From NCBI GenBank assembly GCA_947461015.1, contig CANHIR010000011.1:1-22153 (forward strand): a stretch of 22,153 nucleotides of DNA. Reading direction: 5' to 3'. Source of the DNA: Bacteroidota bacterium. GTDB lineage: Bacteria > Bacteroidota > Bacteroidia > Chitinophagales > Chitinophagaceae. A program made the position numbers and the translations under genes. The notes under the pieces are model-generated. The model made no database searches. It had not been told where the DNA came from and saw only the letters and a program-made list of their open reading frames with translations. Below, piece after piece: positions 14,433 to 22,153 of this stretch (position 1 is the stretch's first letter; the number at the start of each line of letters is the position of its first letter).

Positions 14433-15650
14433 ATGTTAAAATTACCTATTTATCTTGATCACAACGCAACTACCCCTATGGATCCAAGGGTATTGGAAGC
14501 GATGATTCCTTATTTTACCGAGAATTTCGGAAACGCAGCAAGTCGTAATCACTCATTTGGCTGGCATGCGGAAGAAGCGGTGGATTATGCACGTGAGCAA
14601 GTGGCTAAACTAATAGGGGCAGATCCTAAAGAAATCATCTTTACTTCGGGTGCCACCGAGGGAGATAACTTAGCTATTAAAGGAGTATACGAAATGTATG
14701 CAAGTAAGGGCAATCACATTATTACTTGCACTACTGAACATAAAGCCGTTTTAGACACTTGCAAGCACCTTGAAAAATTAGGCGCTGAAGTAACTTATTT
14801 AGAAGTACAACCGGATGGATTAGTAGATTTAAAAGTACTAGAAGCTGCAATGAGACCTACTACCATTTTAGTTGCCATCATGTATGCAAACAATGAAATT
14901 GGTGTGGTTCAACCCGTAAAAGAAATTGCAGCGATTGCTAAAAAGCATGGCGCCTTATTTTTTACTGATGGGGTACAAGCAGTAGGTAAAATTCCGGTAG
15001 ATGTAATTGCAGATGGGATTGATATCATGGCTTTTACTGCGCACAAAATGTACGGTCCTAAAGGGGTTGGTGCATTGTATGTACGTCGTAAAAATCCAAG
15101 AGTAAAAGTAACTGCACAAATGGATGGCGGTGGCCATGAAAGAGGAATGCGTAGTGGTACACTAAATGTTCCAGGTATTGTAGGATTTGGAAAGGCTTGT
15201 GAAATTGCTAGAACCGATATGGCTGAGGATACTGCAAGAATTTCTAAATTAAGAGATAAATTAGAAGCCGCATTAAGTCAGATAGATGAGTCATATGTAA
15301 ATGGAAATCCGGCACATCGCTTACCACATGTAAGTAATATTTCTTTCAAATATGTAGAAGGGGAAGGTTTAATGATGGGCTTTAATAAAGACATCGCACT
15401 TTCGTCTGGATCGGCTTGTACATCTGCTTCTTTGGAACCTAGCTATGTTTTAAAAGCATTGGGATTAGGGGATGATTTAGCACATAGTTCATTAAGATTT
15501 GGATTGGGCCGTTATACCACTGAGGAGCAAATTGATTTCACCATTAAGGCGGTAACAGATACGGTACTTAAATTGCGTGAAATGAGTCCTCTTTGGGAAA
15601 TGTTTAAAGAGGGTGTGGATATTGATGCAATTCAATGGGCACATCACTAA
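14433..15650 (+). CDS. iscS: Cysteine desulfurase IscS
   Basis: IscS uses pyridoxal phosphate to take sulfur from cysteine and passes it to IscU and to tRNA thiolation enzymes. The 405-residue length almost equals E. coli IscS. The PLP-binding Lys205 lies in [10 protein letters not shown] and the persulfide-forming Cys329 in [17 protein letters not shown]. The C-terminal tail IQWAHH is nearly the same as the E. coli IscU-docking tail. The N-terminal [18 protein letters not shown] is the usual class V aminotransferase start. It heads iscS-iscU-iscA; its own promoter box is at 14402-14409. Confidence 0.97.
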   Translation: MLKLPIYLDHNATTPMDPRVLEAMIPYFTENFGNAASRNHSFGWHAEEAVDYAREQVAKLIGADPKEIIFTSGATEGDNLAIKGVYEMYASKGNHIITCTTEHKAVLDTCKHLEKLGAEVTYLEVQPDGLVDLKVLEAAMRPTTILVAIMYANNEIGVVQPVKEIAAIAKKHGALFFTDGVQAVGKIPVDVIADGIDIMAFTAHKMYGPKGVGALYVRRKNPRVKVTAQMDGGGHERGMRSGTLNVPGIVGFGKACEIARTDMAEDTARISKLRDKLEAALSQIDESYVNGNPAHRLPHVSNISFKYVEGEGLMMGFNKDIALSSGSACTSASLEPSYVLKALGLGDDLAHSSLRFGLGRYTTEEQIDFTIKAVTDTVLKLREMSPLWEMFKEGVDIDAIQWAHH

Positions 15651-15719
15651 TCTATTTCAAACAAATTATTTTTTCTTTTTTCGAAATAAAAATTATCAAA
15701 ACAACTTAAAAATACAACA

Positions 15720-16136
15720 ATGGCATATTCAGATAAAGTAATTGATCATTATTCTAATCCTAAAAATGTAGGAACCCTAGATAAAGCATCAAAAAGTGTA
15801 GGTACTGGTTTAGTAGGTGCACCAGAATGCGGAGACGTAATGCGTTTACAAATTCAAGTGGACGACGCAACAGGTATTATTACGGACGCTAAGTTTAAAA
15901 CCTTTGGTTGCGGTTCTGCGATTGCTTCTAGCTCATTGGCTACAGAGTGGCTAAAAGGAAAGTCGGTTGACGAAGCGGTGAAAATTGACAATATGGATTT
16001 AGTAGAGGAATTAAATTTACCGCCAGTAAAAATTCACTGTTCAGTTTTAGCAGAGGACGCAATCAAGTCAGCAATTAATGACTACCGTAAGAAAAACGGT
16101 TTAGAAGAGTTGGTTTTTGAAGAGCGTATCCACTAA
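15720..16136 (+). CDS. iscU: Iron-sulfur cluster scaffold IscU
   Basis: IscU is the scaffold on which [2Fe-2S] clusters are assembled. The 138-residue protein has the three cluster cysteines Cys37 (APECGD), Cys64 (FGCGSAIASSS) and Cys107 (KIHCSVLAEDA), plus Asp39 and His106. The LPPVK motif (100-104) recognised by the HscA chaperone is present, although hscA and hscB are not in the window. The motif and lack of extra domains identify IscU and not SufU or NifU. It follows iscS by 69 bases and precedes iscA by 10. Confidence 0.97.
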   Translation: MAYSDKVIDHYSNPKNVGTLDKASKSVGTGLVGAPECGDVMRLQIQVDDATGIITDAKFKTFGCGSAIASSSLATEWLKGKSVDEAVKIDNMDLVEELNLPPVKIHCSVLAEDAIKSAINDYRKKNGLEELVFEERIH

Positions 16137-16146
16137 TTAATATTCC

Positions 16147-16500
16147 ATGAGTGAAGTTGCAGAAAATACCATTTTAGTAAGCGATAAAGCAAAGGCAAAA
16201 GTTAAACAACTAATGCTGGATGCTGAAATTGCCAACGACTCCTCCTATTTTTTGAGGGTAGGAGTTGTGGGTGGCGGCTGCTCTGGATTAAGTTACAAAT
16301 TGGACTTTGACAATGAGATAAAGCCAATGGATCAGGTTTTTGAGGACAATGGCGTGAAAGTAGTAACAGATTTAAAAAGCTTCCTATATTTAGTAAATAC
16401 CGAATTGGATTTTTCGGATGGCCTAAATGGGAAAGGTTTTTATTTTAACAATCCCAATGCGAGTCGTAGCTGTGGTTGTGGAGAAAGTTTTGCGGTATAA
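16147..16500 (+). CDS. iscA: A-type iron-sulfur carrier protein IscA
   Basis: A-type carriers move iron or Fe-S clusters from the scaffold to target proteins, mainly [4Fe-4S] enzymes. The 117-residue protein contains the three conserved cysteines: Cys45 in GGGCSGLSY, and Cys109 and Cys111 in SRSCGCGESF at the C terminus. The short N-terminal extension (about 1-10) before the domain is unremarkable. It is the last gene of the isc cluster, 10 bases after iscU, and a hairpin with T tract at 16578-16604 closes the unit. A-type proteins are hard to tell apart, so IscA is favoured by gene context over ErpA or SufA. Confidence 0.93.
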   Translation: MSEVAENTILVSDKAKAKVKQLMLDAEIANDSSYFLRVGVVGGGCSGLSYKLDFDNEIKPMDQVFEDNGVKVVTDLKSFLYLVNTELDFSDGLNGKGFYFNNPNASRSCGCGESFAV

Positions 16501-16577
16501 AATAGCGTATGTTTTTTTCAAAAAGTTACAAATCTTTAAAAATTCACCATATTAATTTTAACTATTTATAATAAGTG

Positions 16578-16604
16578 CCTCAGTAACAACTGGGGTATTT
16601 TTTT
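16578..16604 (+). terminator. Intrinsic terminator after iscA
   Basis: CCTCAGT (16578-16584) pairs with ACTGGGG (16589-16595), seven pairs including one T-G wobble, around loop AACA. TATTTTTTT follows. The T tract runs to two bases before the gldFG promoter box. The remainder of 16501-16577 is AT-rich with nothing recognisable. Confidence 0.8.
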
Positions 16605-16605
16605 G

Positions 16606-16613
16606 TAGCTTTG
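16606..16613 (+). promoter_or_regulatory. -7 box (TAGCTTTG) for gldFG
   Basis: TAGCTTTG matches TAnnTTTG and ends five bases before the ATG at 16619, implying an essentially leaderless message. The -33 position lies inside the preceding terminator hairpin and does not match TTTG. Confidence 0.6.
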
Positions 16614-16618
16614 GGACC

Positions 16619-19072
16619 ATGTGGGCAATTTGTAAAAAAGAATGGACGCAATATTTTAGCGGTTTAACCGGATACTTAATCATTGGGTTTTACCTAGTCG
16701 TTAATGGCTTATTCTTATTTGTTTTGCCCAACTTTAACATTTTTGACTTTGGGTACACTTCGTTGCAAGTTTATTTTGATTTTGCGCCCTGGTTTTTACT
16801 TTTATTGATACCTGCAATTACGATGCGTTGTTTTTCAGACGAGTATAAACAAGGCACTTACGAAATATTAAAAACCATACCTGTAAGTCCGTTTAAACTA
16901 GTTATTGCAAAGTTTTTAGGTTCTTTTTCAATCGTAGCATTTGCAATATTCCCCACTATTATTTATGCTTTTGCTTTGAATAGTCTTAGCATGGTTGGTG
17001 GATTGGACTGGGGCGCCACATTAGGTTCCTATTTTGGTTTATTATGTTTGTCCATTGTATACACAATGGTTGGCGTATTCACTAGTAGCACTTCAAAAAA
17101 CAGTCTTGTATCTCTATTGACCGCTATTTTATTATCCATTTTATTATTTAAAGGGTTTGATTGGATAAGTGCGTTGCCTTTTATGCATAATGGCTATGAA
17201 TATTATATAATGCAGCTTGGCTTGTCTTTTCACTATCAAAATTTGAGTAAAGGAGTAGTTGGGTCGGCCGATATTTTTTATTTCTGTTCCATTGCTACTT
17301 TATTTTGCATAGGAGCCATTGAGCAAATTAAGGGTAGTGTAAAATACTTAATTGTATTATTTGCAATATTATTTTTTAATTACGCTAGTACTTTATGGCC
17401 TATTCAGGCGGACCTTACTAAGGATCATAGATATACAATAAGCAAGGGTTCTAAAGAAATCATAAGTCAAGTAGAAAAACCTATTAAGATTCACCTTTAT
17501 TTAGGAGGGGACCTACCTCCCTATTATAAGAAACTGTCTGAATCAACAAAGAGCTTGCTTCAACAGTTGCAAAAATTGAATCCCAATAATATTAAATGGG
17601 ACTTGGAAGTGCCAAGTGAGTTATATAATGAGGAGCAATTGCCAAAATTTTATGATAGTCTTCAAAAAATGGGGGTTCCGGTAGAAGTAAAGCAGGTGCG
17701 CGAAAATGCAGCTGACAAGCGAGTAGATCAACTAACGGTTCCAGCTGCAGTTGTAGAAATGGAAGGGCAAAAACCTTATATCATTGATCTTCGATCAGAT
17801 AAAAAATATTACAAAGCATACAATGTTGCAAAAGATATACAAACTGAAGATGAGGATGCAGAGGCGAATGCTGCTGAAGCCCAATTAGAGTATAAATTTA
17901 TTCATGCAATTTATTTGTTAAATAGAACAACCATTCCAAAAGTGGGGTATTTGGTTGGAAATGGAGAGCCCACAGATTATACTATAAATGATATAGTATT
18001 ATCAATTAAGGATCAGTATGCTTTAACGAAGGTTGATTTAAAGCAAGGCTTTCCAGATGCTAGTAAAATAAAAACCTTATTAATTGTTAAGCCGACACAA
18101 ACATTTAGCGAAAAAGACAAATTAAAATTAGATCAATATGTATTGTCGGGTGGCAATATTATTTGGGCATTAGATAAATTATATGCAGAATACGACAGCC
18201 TACAACACTCCAATGGTAATTATGTTGCATTTGATAGAAATTTAGGACTTGATGACATTTTATTTAAATATGGAGTAAGAATTAATCCTAATTTATTGCA
18301 GGACGTAAATTGCGCGAAAATTCCATTTGTAATAGGTAGCAATCCAGATGGTTCACCTATCATGCAAAGGACCCCCTGGCCTTATTATCCTTTTGTGTTT
18401 GGAAATGAAAACAACCGAATTACACAAAATATTGACAGGGTAGTAACTTTTTTCCCATCTAGTATTGATACAATAGCCAATGCCAATATTGCAAAAACAA
18501 TATTGCTTGCTACTGACACCAATAGCAGGGTGATAGCAACGCCTAACTTGATTTCGGTGAATAGTGTAAAAGACGAAACCGATTTATTAAGCTTTAATAA
18601 ACACCACTTGCCGGTAGCGGTGATGTTGGAAGGAAAATTCAATTCATTATTTGCAAATCGCATATCTGCTTTAGAAAAGGACAGTGTTCAGCTTATTTCT
18701 GGCAAACCTTTTCTTGCAAATGGAAGTGCGGTTTCAAGACAAATTGTAATTTCGGATGCAGACATCATCACCAATTCAGCAATTAAAGATGAACAAGGAA
18801 GCCCCTTGCCTTTAAAAATGGGCATGTTGCCACAGGACCCGTATCAATTTTCAAACCATAATTTTTTCTTGAATTGTGTTGCTTATTTAAACGATCCCGA
18901 TGCATTATCAGAGAGTAAAAACAAAGTGATTGTGATGAGGTTATTAGATAAGGCCAAACTTGAAAAAACAAAAGTTTATTGGCAACTAGCATTGGTATTT
19001 GGCCCACTATTAATATTACTATTGTTTTATGTTATTTGGGATACTTACAGAAAAAAACAATTTGCTGCTTAA
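16619..19072 (+). CDS. Fused GldF-GldG: ABC permease plus gliding-motility auxiliary domain
   Basis: The 817-residue protein joins two proteins that are separate in classic gliding Flavobacteriia. Residues 1 to about 240 are an ABC-2 permease like GldF, with about six membrane helices and the coupling segment TMRCFSDEYKQGTYEIL. From about 240 on it matches GldG: a membrane helix, then ADLTKDHRYTISKGSKEI, a large extracytoplasmic region of about 530 residues, and a C-terminal helix (about 793-813) with a basic tail. There is no stop, frameshift or linker at the junction. In flavobacteria GldA, GldF and GldG form an ABC transporter needed for gliding. The ATPase gldA is not in this window, and a role in motility here is unproven. 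The ATG follows the promoter box by five bases. Confidence 0.85.
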   Translation: MWAICKKEWTQYFSGLTGYLIIGFYLVVNGLFLFVLPNFNIFDFGYTSLQVYFDFAPWFLLLLIPAITMRCFSDEYKQGTYEILKTIPVSPFKLVIAKFLGSFSIVAFAIFPTIIYAFALNSLSMVGGLDWGATLGSYFGLLCLSIVYTMVGVFTSSTSKNSLVSLLTAILLSILLFKGFDWISALPFMHNGYEYYIMQLGLSFHYQNLSKGVVGSADIFYFCSIATLFCIGAIEQIKGSVKYLIVLFAILFFNYASTLWPIQADLTKDHRYTISKGSKEIISQVEKPIKIHLYLGGDLPPYYKKLSESTKSLLQQLQKLNPNNIKWDLEVPSELYNEEQLPKFYDSLQKMGVPVEVKQVRENAADKRVDQLTVPAAVVEMEGQKPYIIDLRSDKKYYKAYNVAKDIQTEDEDAEANAAEAQLEYKFIHAIYLLNRTTIPKVGYLVGNGEPTDYTINDIVLSIKDQYALTKVDLKQGFPDASKIKTLLIVKPTQTFSEKDKLKLDQYVLSGGNIIWALDKLYAEYDSLQHSNGNYVAFDRNLGLDDILFKYGVRINPNLLQDVNCAKIPFVIGSNPDGSPIMQRTPWPYYPFVFGNENNRITQNIDRVVTFFPSSIDTIANANIAKTILLATDTNSRVIATPNLISVNSVKDETDLLSFNKHHLPVAVMLEGKFNSLFANRISALEKDSVQLISGKPFLANGSAVSRQIVISDADIITNSAIKDEQGSPLPLKMGMLPQDPYQFSNHNFFLNCVAYLNDPDALSESKNKVIVMRLLDKAKLEKTKVYWQLALVFGPLLILLLFYVIWDTYRKKQFAA

Positions 19073-19091
19073 TATTTTATTACCTTCACGT

Positions 19092-20051
19092 ATGAGCAAA
19101 GATCAAATTGTATATACTGTTTTTGGATGCATCATTGCTGTTGCTTTGGTGATTGACTTAGGTTTTTTAAGTAAAAAAAATTCCATTATTTCTGTGGGTC
19201 AAGCATTGAAACAAACCTTTATGTGGGTGTTACTTGCACTAGGATTTTTCATTTTTATGTGGATAGAGGAAGGGCAAAAAATTGGGCTAGAATTTTTAAG
19301 TGGCTATTTAATGGAATGGAGTTTGAGTATAGATAATATTTTCGTTTTCATTTTAATTTTCGATTCATTTAAAGTTAAAGAGAAAAATTATCCAAGGGTA
19401 CTACTCATTGGCATTTTAGCTGCGATTATATTTCGTATTTTATTTATTACGGTTGGTGTTGCGCTGGTAGCAAAATTTTCATGGGTACTTTATCTATTTG
19501 GCGTATTCTTGGTTTATACAGGGGTGCACATGTTTATGGCCAATGGGGACGAAAATTTTGACCCACATAATTCTAAAATTTACAAGTTGCTCAAAAAAAT
19601 ACTACCTATTGGATCAACGGATGGAGACGGCAAATTTGTAATAAGGGACCACAATAATAAACCTGTTTATACTAGCTTATTTGTTGTTGTAATATTGTTG
19701 GCTGCTATTGATATTGTCTTTGCCTTGGATTCTATCCCTGCTGTTATGGGTATTTCTAATAGTAGTTTGGTAATATACACCTCAAATATTTTTGCAATAC
19801 TTGGTTTAAGATCCTTATTCTTTTTATTAAGGGGCGCTGTAAATAAATTTGAGTATTTGCAGCAAGGCATCGCAATTGTTTTAGTTTTTATTGGCGTAAA
19901 AATGCTAGGAGAACACTACTTAAATTTATGGATGGATAAAAATGCGCAAGTGATATTGTCTTTATTGGTTATTTTGTTTTGTATCATGGGCTCAATATTG
20001 TACTCCATATTTATCAATAAGCAAAAATCAACTAAGGTTTCCAAAGACTAG
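19092..20051 (+). CDS. TerC/Alx-family integral membrane protein
   Basis: The 319-residue protein has about eight to nine hydrophobic helices and the two family signatures: EWSLSIDNIFVF (75-86, with Asp81) and AAIDIVFALDSIPAV (195-209 region), whose acidic residues lie within the membrane. Members of the TerC/Alx family have been linked to manganese export and to metalation of secreted proteins; older names refer to tellurite resistance. Here only the family can be stated. The ATG at 19092 is chosen, 19 bases after gldFG; an upstream in-frame TTG would overlap gldFG. No ter genes or manganese riboswitch are visible. A loop between about 151 and 200 is strongly polar. Confidence 0.88.
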   Translation: MSKDQIVYTVFGCIIAVALVIDLGFLSKKNSIISVGQALKQTFMWVLLALGFFIFMWIEEGQKIGLEFLSGYLMEWSLSIDNIFVFILIFDSFKVKEKNYPRVLLIGILAAIIFRILFITVGVALVAKFSWVLYLFGVFLVYTGVHMFMANGDENFDPHNSKIYKLLKKILPIGSTDGDGKFVIRDHNNKPVYTSLFVVVILLAAIDIVFALDSIPAVMGISNSSLVIYTSNIFAILGLRSLFFLLRGAVNKFEYLQQGIAIVLVFIGVKMLGEHYLNLWMDKNAQVILSLLVILFCIMGSILYSIFINKQKSTKVSKD

Positions 20052-20053
20052 CT

Positions 20054-20061
20054 TATCTTTG
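20054..20061 (+). promoter_or_regulatory. -7 box (TATCTTTG) for lspA
   Basis: TATCTTTG starts two bases after the terC stop and ends 20 bases before the lspA ATG at 20082. It is an exact TAnnTTTG match, suggesting lspA has its own promoter despite the tight spacing. Confidence 0.55.
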
Positions 20062-20081
20062 TGCTCATTTCAAATTATACC

Positions 20082-20747
20082 ATGAACGGGAAAAAAATTA
20101 TTGCATTAATTCTGGTTATTCTATTTATAGATCAGGCCATCAAATTTTACATTAAATTAAACTATTACATTGGCGAAGAGCATGTTATGTTTGGAAATTG
20201 GGCTAGACTTCATTTTGTTGAAAATGAGGGCATGGCTTGGGGTTTGAAATTTGGGGGCAATGCTGGAAAAATAATATTAACCCTATTTAGACTAGGTGCA
20301 GTGATTTGGGGTGCATTTTTAATTAAAGGGTTTATTGCCAAAAAATACCACAACGGGTTTATTGTTTGCGCGGCTTTAATTTTTGCCGGTGCAGTTGGTA
20401 ACTTAATTGATAGTCTTTTTTACGGGATAATATTTGAACAGAGTATCCCATTCAAGGATCAAGTGGCTACTTTGTTCCCTAAAGCGGGCGGATATGCTCC
20501 TTTTTTACACGGAAAAGTAGTGGACATGTTTTATTTCCCTATGATGAATGGGCATTTTCCAAGCTGGTTCCCAATATGGGGAGGTGAGGAATTTGAGTTC
20601 TTTCGCCCTGTTTTTAACTTCGCTGACGCTTCTATCAGTGTTGGTGTTATTTCATTATTTATATTCCAAAACAAGTTTTTTGGCAAGGGTAAGGATGAAA
20701 ATTTAGAAAAAGAGCAAACTGAGCCCTTGGTATCCAAACCGGAATAA
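20082..20747 (+). CDS. lspA: Lipoprotein signal peptidase (signal peptidase II)
   Basis: LspA is the inner-membrane aspartyl protease that removes signal peptides from prolipoproteins after lipidation. The 221-residue protein exceeds the 160-170 of the proteobacterial enzyme. The motifs are FIDQAIKFYI near the N terminus, GAVGNLID (Asp110), VVDMFYF (Asp148) and FNFADASISVG (Asp182). Asp148 and Asp182 fit the catalytic dyad. The extra length lies in two loops, about 112-143 and 151-178, and in a charged C-terminal tail. The ATG at 20082 is used; an open GTG at 20061 would overlap the promoter box. Confidence 0.92.
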   Translation: MNGKKIIALILVILFIDQAIKFYIKLNYYIGEEHVMFGNWARLHFVENEGMAWGLKFGGNAGKIILTLFRLGAVIWGAFLIKGFIAKKYHNGFIVCAALIFAGAVGNLIDSLFYGIIFEQSIPFKDQVATLFPKAGGYAPFLHGKVVDMFYFPMMNGHFPSWFPIWGGEEFEFFRPVFNFADASISVGVISLFIFQNKFFGKGKDENLEKEQTEPLVSKPE

Positions 20748-20768
20748 GCTTTTTACCGTCCTATTTCG

Positions 20769-20776
20769 TACCTTCG
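20769..20776 (+). promoter_or_regulatory. Possible variant -7 box (TACCTTCG) for ileS
   Basis: TACCTTCG differs from TAnnTTTG at one base and ends 31 bases before the ileS ATG. It lies in the 60-base gap after lspA. Support is weaker than for the exact matches. Confidence 0.35.
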
Positions 20777-20807
20777 TGCCCTAAAAATCAGCTAGGACAA
20801 GCGTTTT

Positions 20808-22153
20808 ATGAGCAACCAATACCCCGAATTCAATGGCTTACACCTGCCTACTATTGAGGCAGAGATATTAGCAACCTGGAAAAAAGAGCAGGCATTTGAG
20901 CAATCCGTAAGTTTACGAGAAGGCAAAACCCCTTTTGTGTTTTATGAGGGACCGCCAAGTGCCAATGGAATGCCAGGCATTCACCATGTTATTTCTAGAA
21001 CCTTAAAGGATATGATGTGTCGTTATAAAACGATGCAAGGATTTCAAGTTAAAAGAAAAGGTGGTTGGGATACGCATGGTTTGCCAGTGGAATTAGGCGT
21101 AGAAAAAGAATTGGGTATCACGAAAGAGGATATTGGTAAGAAAATTAGTGTTGAAGAATACAATCAAAAATGTCGTGAAGCGGTTTTAAGGTATAAAAAA
21201 GAGTGGGACGATATCACCAATAAAATGGGGTATTGGGTGGATTTAAACAATCCGTATATCACTTTTGAAAATAATTACATTGAAACATTATGGTGGATTT
21301 TAAGTACCCTTTATAAAAAAGGATACTTATACCAAAGTGTAAGCATACAACCTTATTCGCCCGCTGCAGGAACAGGGTTAAGCTCACATGAATTAAATCA
21401 GCCAGGTACTTACAAGGATGTAAAAGACACTTCCACGGTTGCTATGTTTAAAGCAATACCGTCCGCGGATGCAAAATTTTTATTTGATGCAGCAGCTAAT
21501 AATAAAAACAATCAGGATGTGTATTATATGGCATGGACCACCACGCCATGGACTTTGCCTTCCAATTTAGGATTAACAGTTGGCCCCAATATTGATTATG
21601 TTTTAGTCGCAACCTATAACCCTTACACTGCAATGCCAGTGAATGTGGTGTTGGCTAAAGCCTTAGTATCAAAATATTTTAAGGAAGAAGGGTTAACCAT
21701 TGAAAGCTTTGCAGAAGGAGACAAAATAATTCCATGGAAAATACTTTCCGAATTTAAAGGAGCACAATTAAATGGATTACGTTACGAACAACTCATGCCA
21801 TTTGAAGCAAACAATCCTGCAACATTCGAAGGAGATCCATTTAAAATTATTGTTGGAGATTTTGTTACCACCGAAGATGGAACTGGTATTGTGCATACCT
21901 CACCTGCATTTGGTGCGGATGACTATAAAGTGGGTCAAAAAAACAATTTAGGAATCATAACCCTAGTAGATAGAGCAGGAAAATTTGTAGAAGGCGTTGG
22001 AGAATTTAGTGGCCGTTATGTAAAAAATTATAAGGACGAAAAAGACTATGTAGATGTGAACGTAGACATCTGCGTGAAATTGAAAAAAGAAAATCGTGCT
22101 TTTAAAGTAGAAAAGTATGAGCACAACTATCCACATTGTTGGAGAACAGATAA
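20808..22153 (+). CDS. ileS: Isoleucyl-tRNA synthetase, IleRS2 type (5' part, runs off the window)
   Basis: IleRS attaches isoleucine to its tRNA in the cytoplasm. The open frame from the ATG at 20808 runs without a stop to the window end, giving 448 whole codons of an enzyme normally longer than 1000 residues. The class I signature is GIHH at residues 57-60 (GPPSANGMPGIHHV), in place of the canonical HxGH. The CP1 editing domain follows, with the conserved segments WTTTPWTLPSN (243-253) and HTSPAFGADDY (363-373). The fragment ends in PHCWRTD, a known IleRS motif. Overall it reads like the eukaryote-like IleRS2 of Bacteroidota. The KMSKS loop and anticodon-binding region lie beyond the window. 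Confidence 0.95.
   Translation, partial: MSNQYPEFNGLHLPTIEAEILATWKKEQAFEQSVSLREGKTPFVFYEGPPSANGMPGIHHVISRTLKDMMCRYKTMQGFQVKRKGGWDTHGLPVELGVEKELGITKEDIGKKISVEEYNQKCREAVLRYKKEWDDITNKMGYWVDLNNPYITFENNYIETLWWILSTLYKKGYLYQSVSIQPYSPAAGTGLSSHELNQPGTYKDVKDTSTVAMFKAIPSADAKFLFDAAANNKNNQDVYYMAWTTTPWTLPSNLGLTVGPNIDYVLVATYNPYTAMPVNVVLAKALVSKYFKEEGLTIESFAEGDKIIPWKILSEFKGAQLNGLRYEQLMPFEANNPATFEGDPFKIIVGDFVTTEDGTGIVHTSPAFGADDYKVGQKNNLGIITLVDRAGKFVEGVGEFSGRYVKNYKDEKDYVDVNVDICVKLKKENRAFKVEKYEHNYPHCWRTD

Noticed and set aside
19081..19088. TACCTTCA just before the TerC-family ATG as a leaderless promoter
   Set aside because: It has two mismatches to TAnnTTTG, and the gene can be read from the gldFG transcript 19 bases upstream.
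19029..19091. Upstream TTG extension of the TerC-family gene overlapping gldFG
   Set aside because: It adds 21 residues atypical of the family and overlaps the end of gldFG; the ATG at 19092 gives the usual N terminus.
20061..20081. GTG start for lspA seven codons upstream
   Set aside because: The GTG overlaps the last base of the TATCTTTG box, so it would lie at or before the transcription start; the ATG at 20082 begins a normal N terminus.
1..22153. tRNA or rRNA genes, CRISPR array, insertion sequence, prophage, toxin-antitoxin or defence genes
   Set aside because: I looked for cloverleaf-type repeats, regularly spaced direct repeats, transposase or integrase motifs and paired small genes and saw none. 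By eye this is not exhaustive for small RNAs.

Overview
The window looks like ordinary chromosome from a low-GC member of the Bacteroidota, most likely a Chitinophagaceae-type (Chitinophagia/Sphingobacteriia-like) bacterium. The grounds are: TAnnTTTG promoter boxes in front of several genes with almost no Shine-Dalgarno sequences; a gliding-type GldF/GldG protein; an ExbB-ExbD-ExbD-TonB cluster; an IleRS with the GXHH signature; and a long-loop LspA. These are family-level impressions from reading the proteins. No database search was possible.

Layout. 9-3043 (+) is a TonB energy-transduction operon: exbB-like, two exbD-like genes and tonB, closed by a strong terminator. 3149-5485 (+) holds mnmE (tRNA U34 modification) and a homocysteine S-methyltransferase. 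5523-6689 (+) is a secreted GH33-type sialidase. It converges on 7862-6697 (-), a membrane-anchored unknown followed by a HAD hydrolase. 7974-9822 (+) carries a small membrane-anchored unknown and an outer-membrane beta-barrel with a Met/His-rich N terminus; the gap between them holds two dyads and a palindrome. 9872-10822 (-) is a PfkB-family sugar kinase and 10933-11397 (+) a YcxB-like membrane protein. 11615-13928 (+) is acpP-fabF-rnc, converging with methylmalonyl-CoA epimerase on the minus strand (13925-14326). 14433-16500 (+) is iscS-iscU-iscA. 16619-20747 (+) has a fused gldF-gldG, a TerC-family membrane protein and lspA. The window ends inside ileS (20808 onward, about 448 codons present).

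How the genes fit together. TonB/ExbB/ExbD would power outer-membrane receptors, none of which is encoded here. AcpP and FabF act in fatty-acid elongation. IscS/IscU/IscA build Fe-S clusters, and IscS could also supply sulfur for tRNA thiolation, functionally close to MnmE. LspA matures the abundant lipoproteins of this phylum. Most of the window is core metabolism. The least explained part is 7383-9822.

No tRNA, rRNA, CRISPR array, insertion sequence or prophage was recognised. No gap between genes exceeds 300 bases; the largest are 11398-11614, 8532-8700 and 16501-16618, and each is described in the features. I did not find a clearly new multi-gene system. The best leads are the run-together terminator/promoter/start-codon arrangements before mnmE and gldFG, the dyads at 8564-8690, the gldF-gldG fusion, and substituted active-site residues in IleRS, RNase III and the HAD protein.
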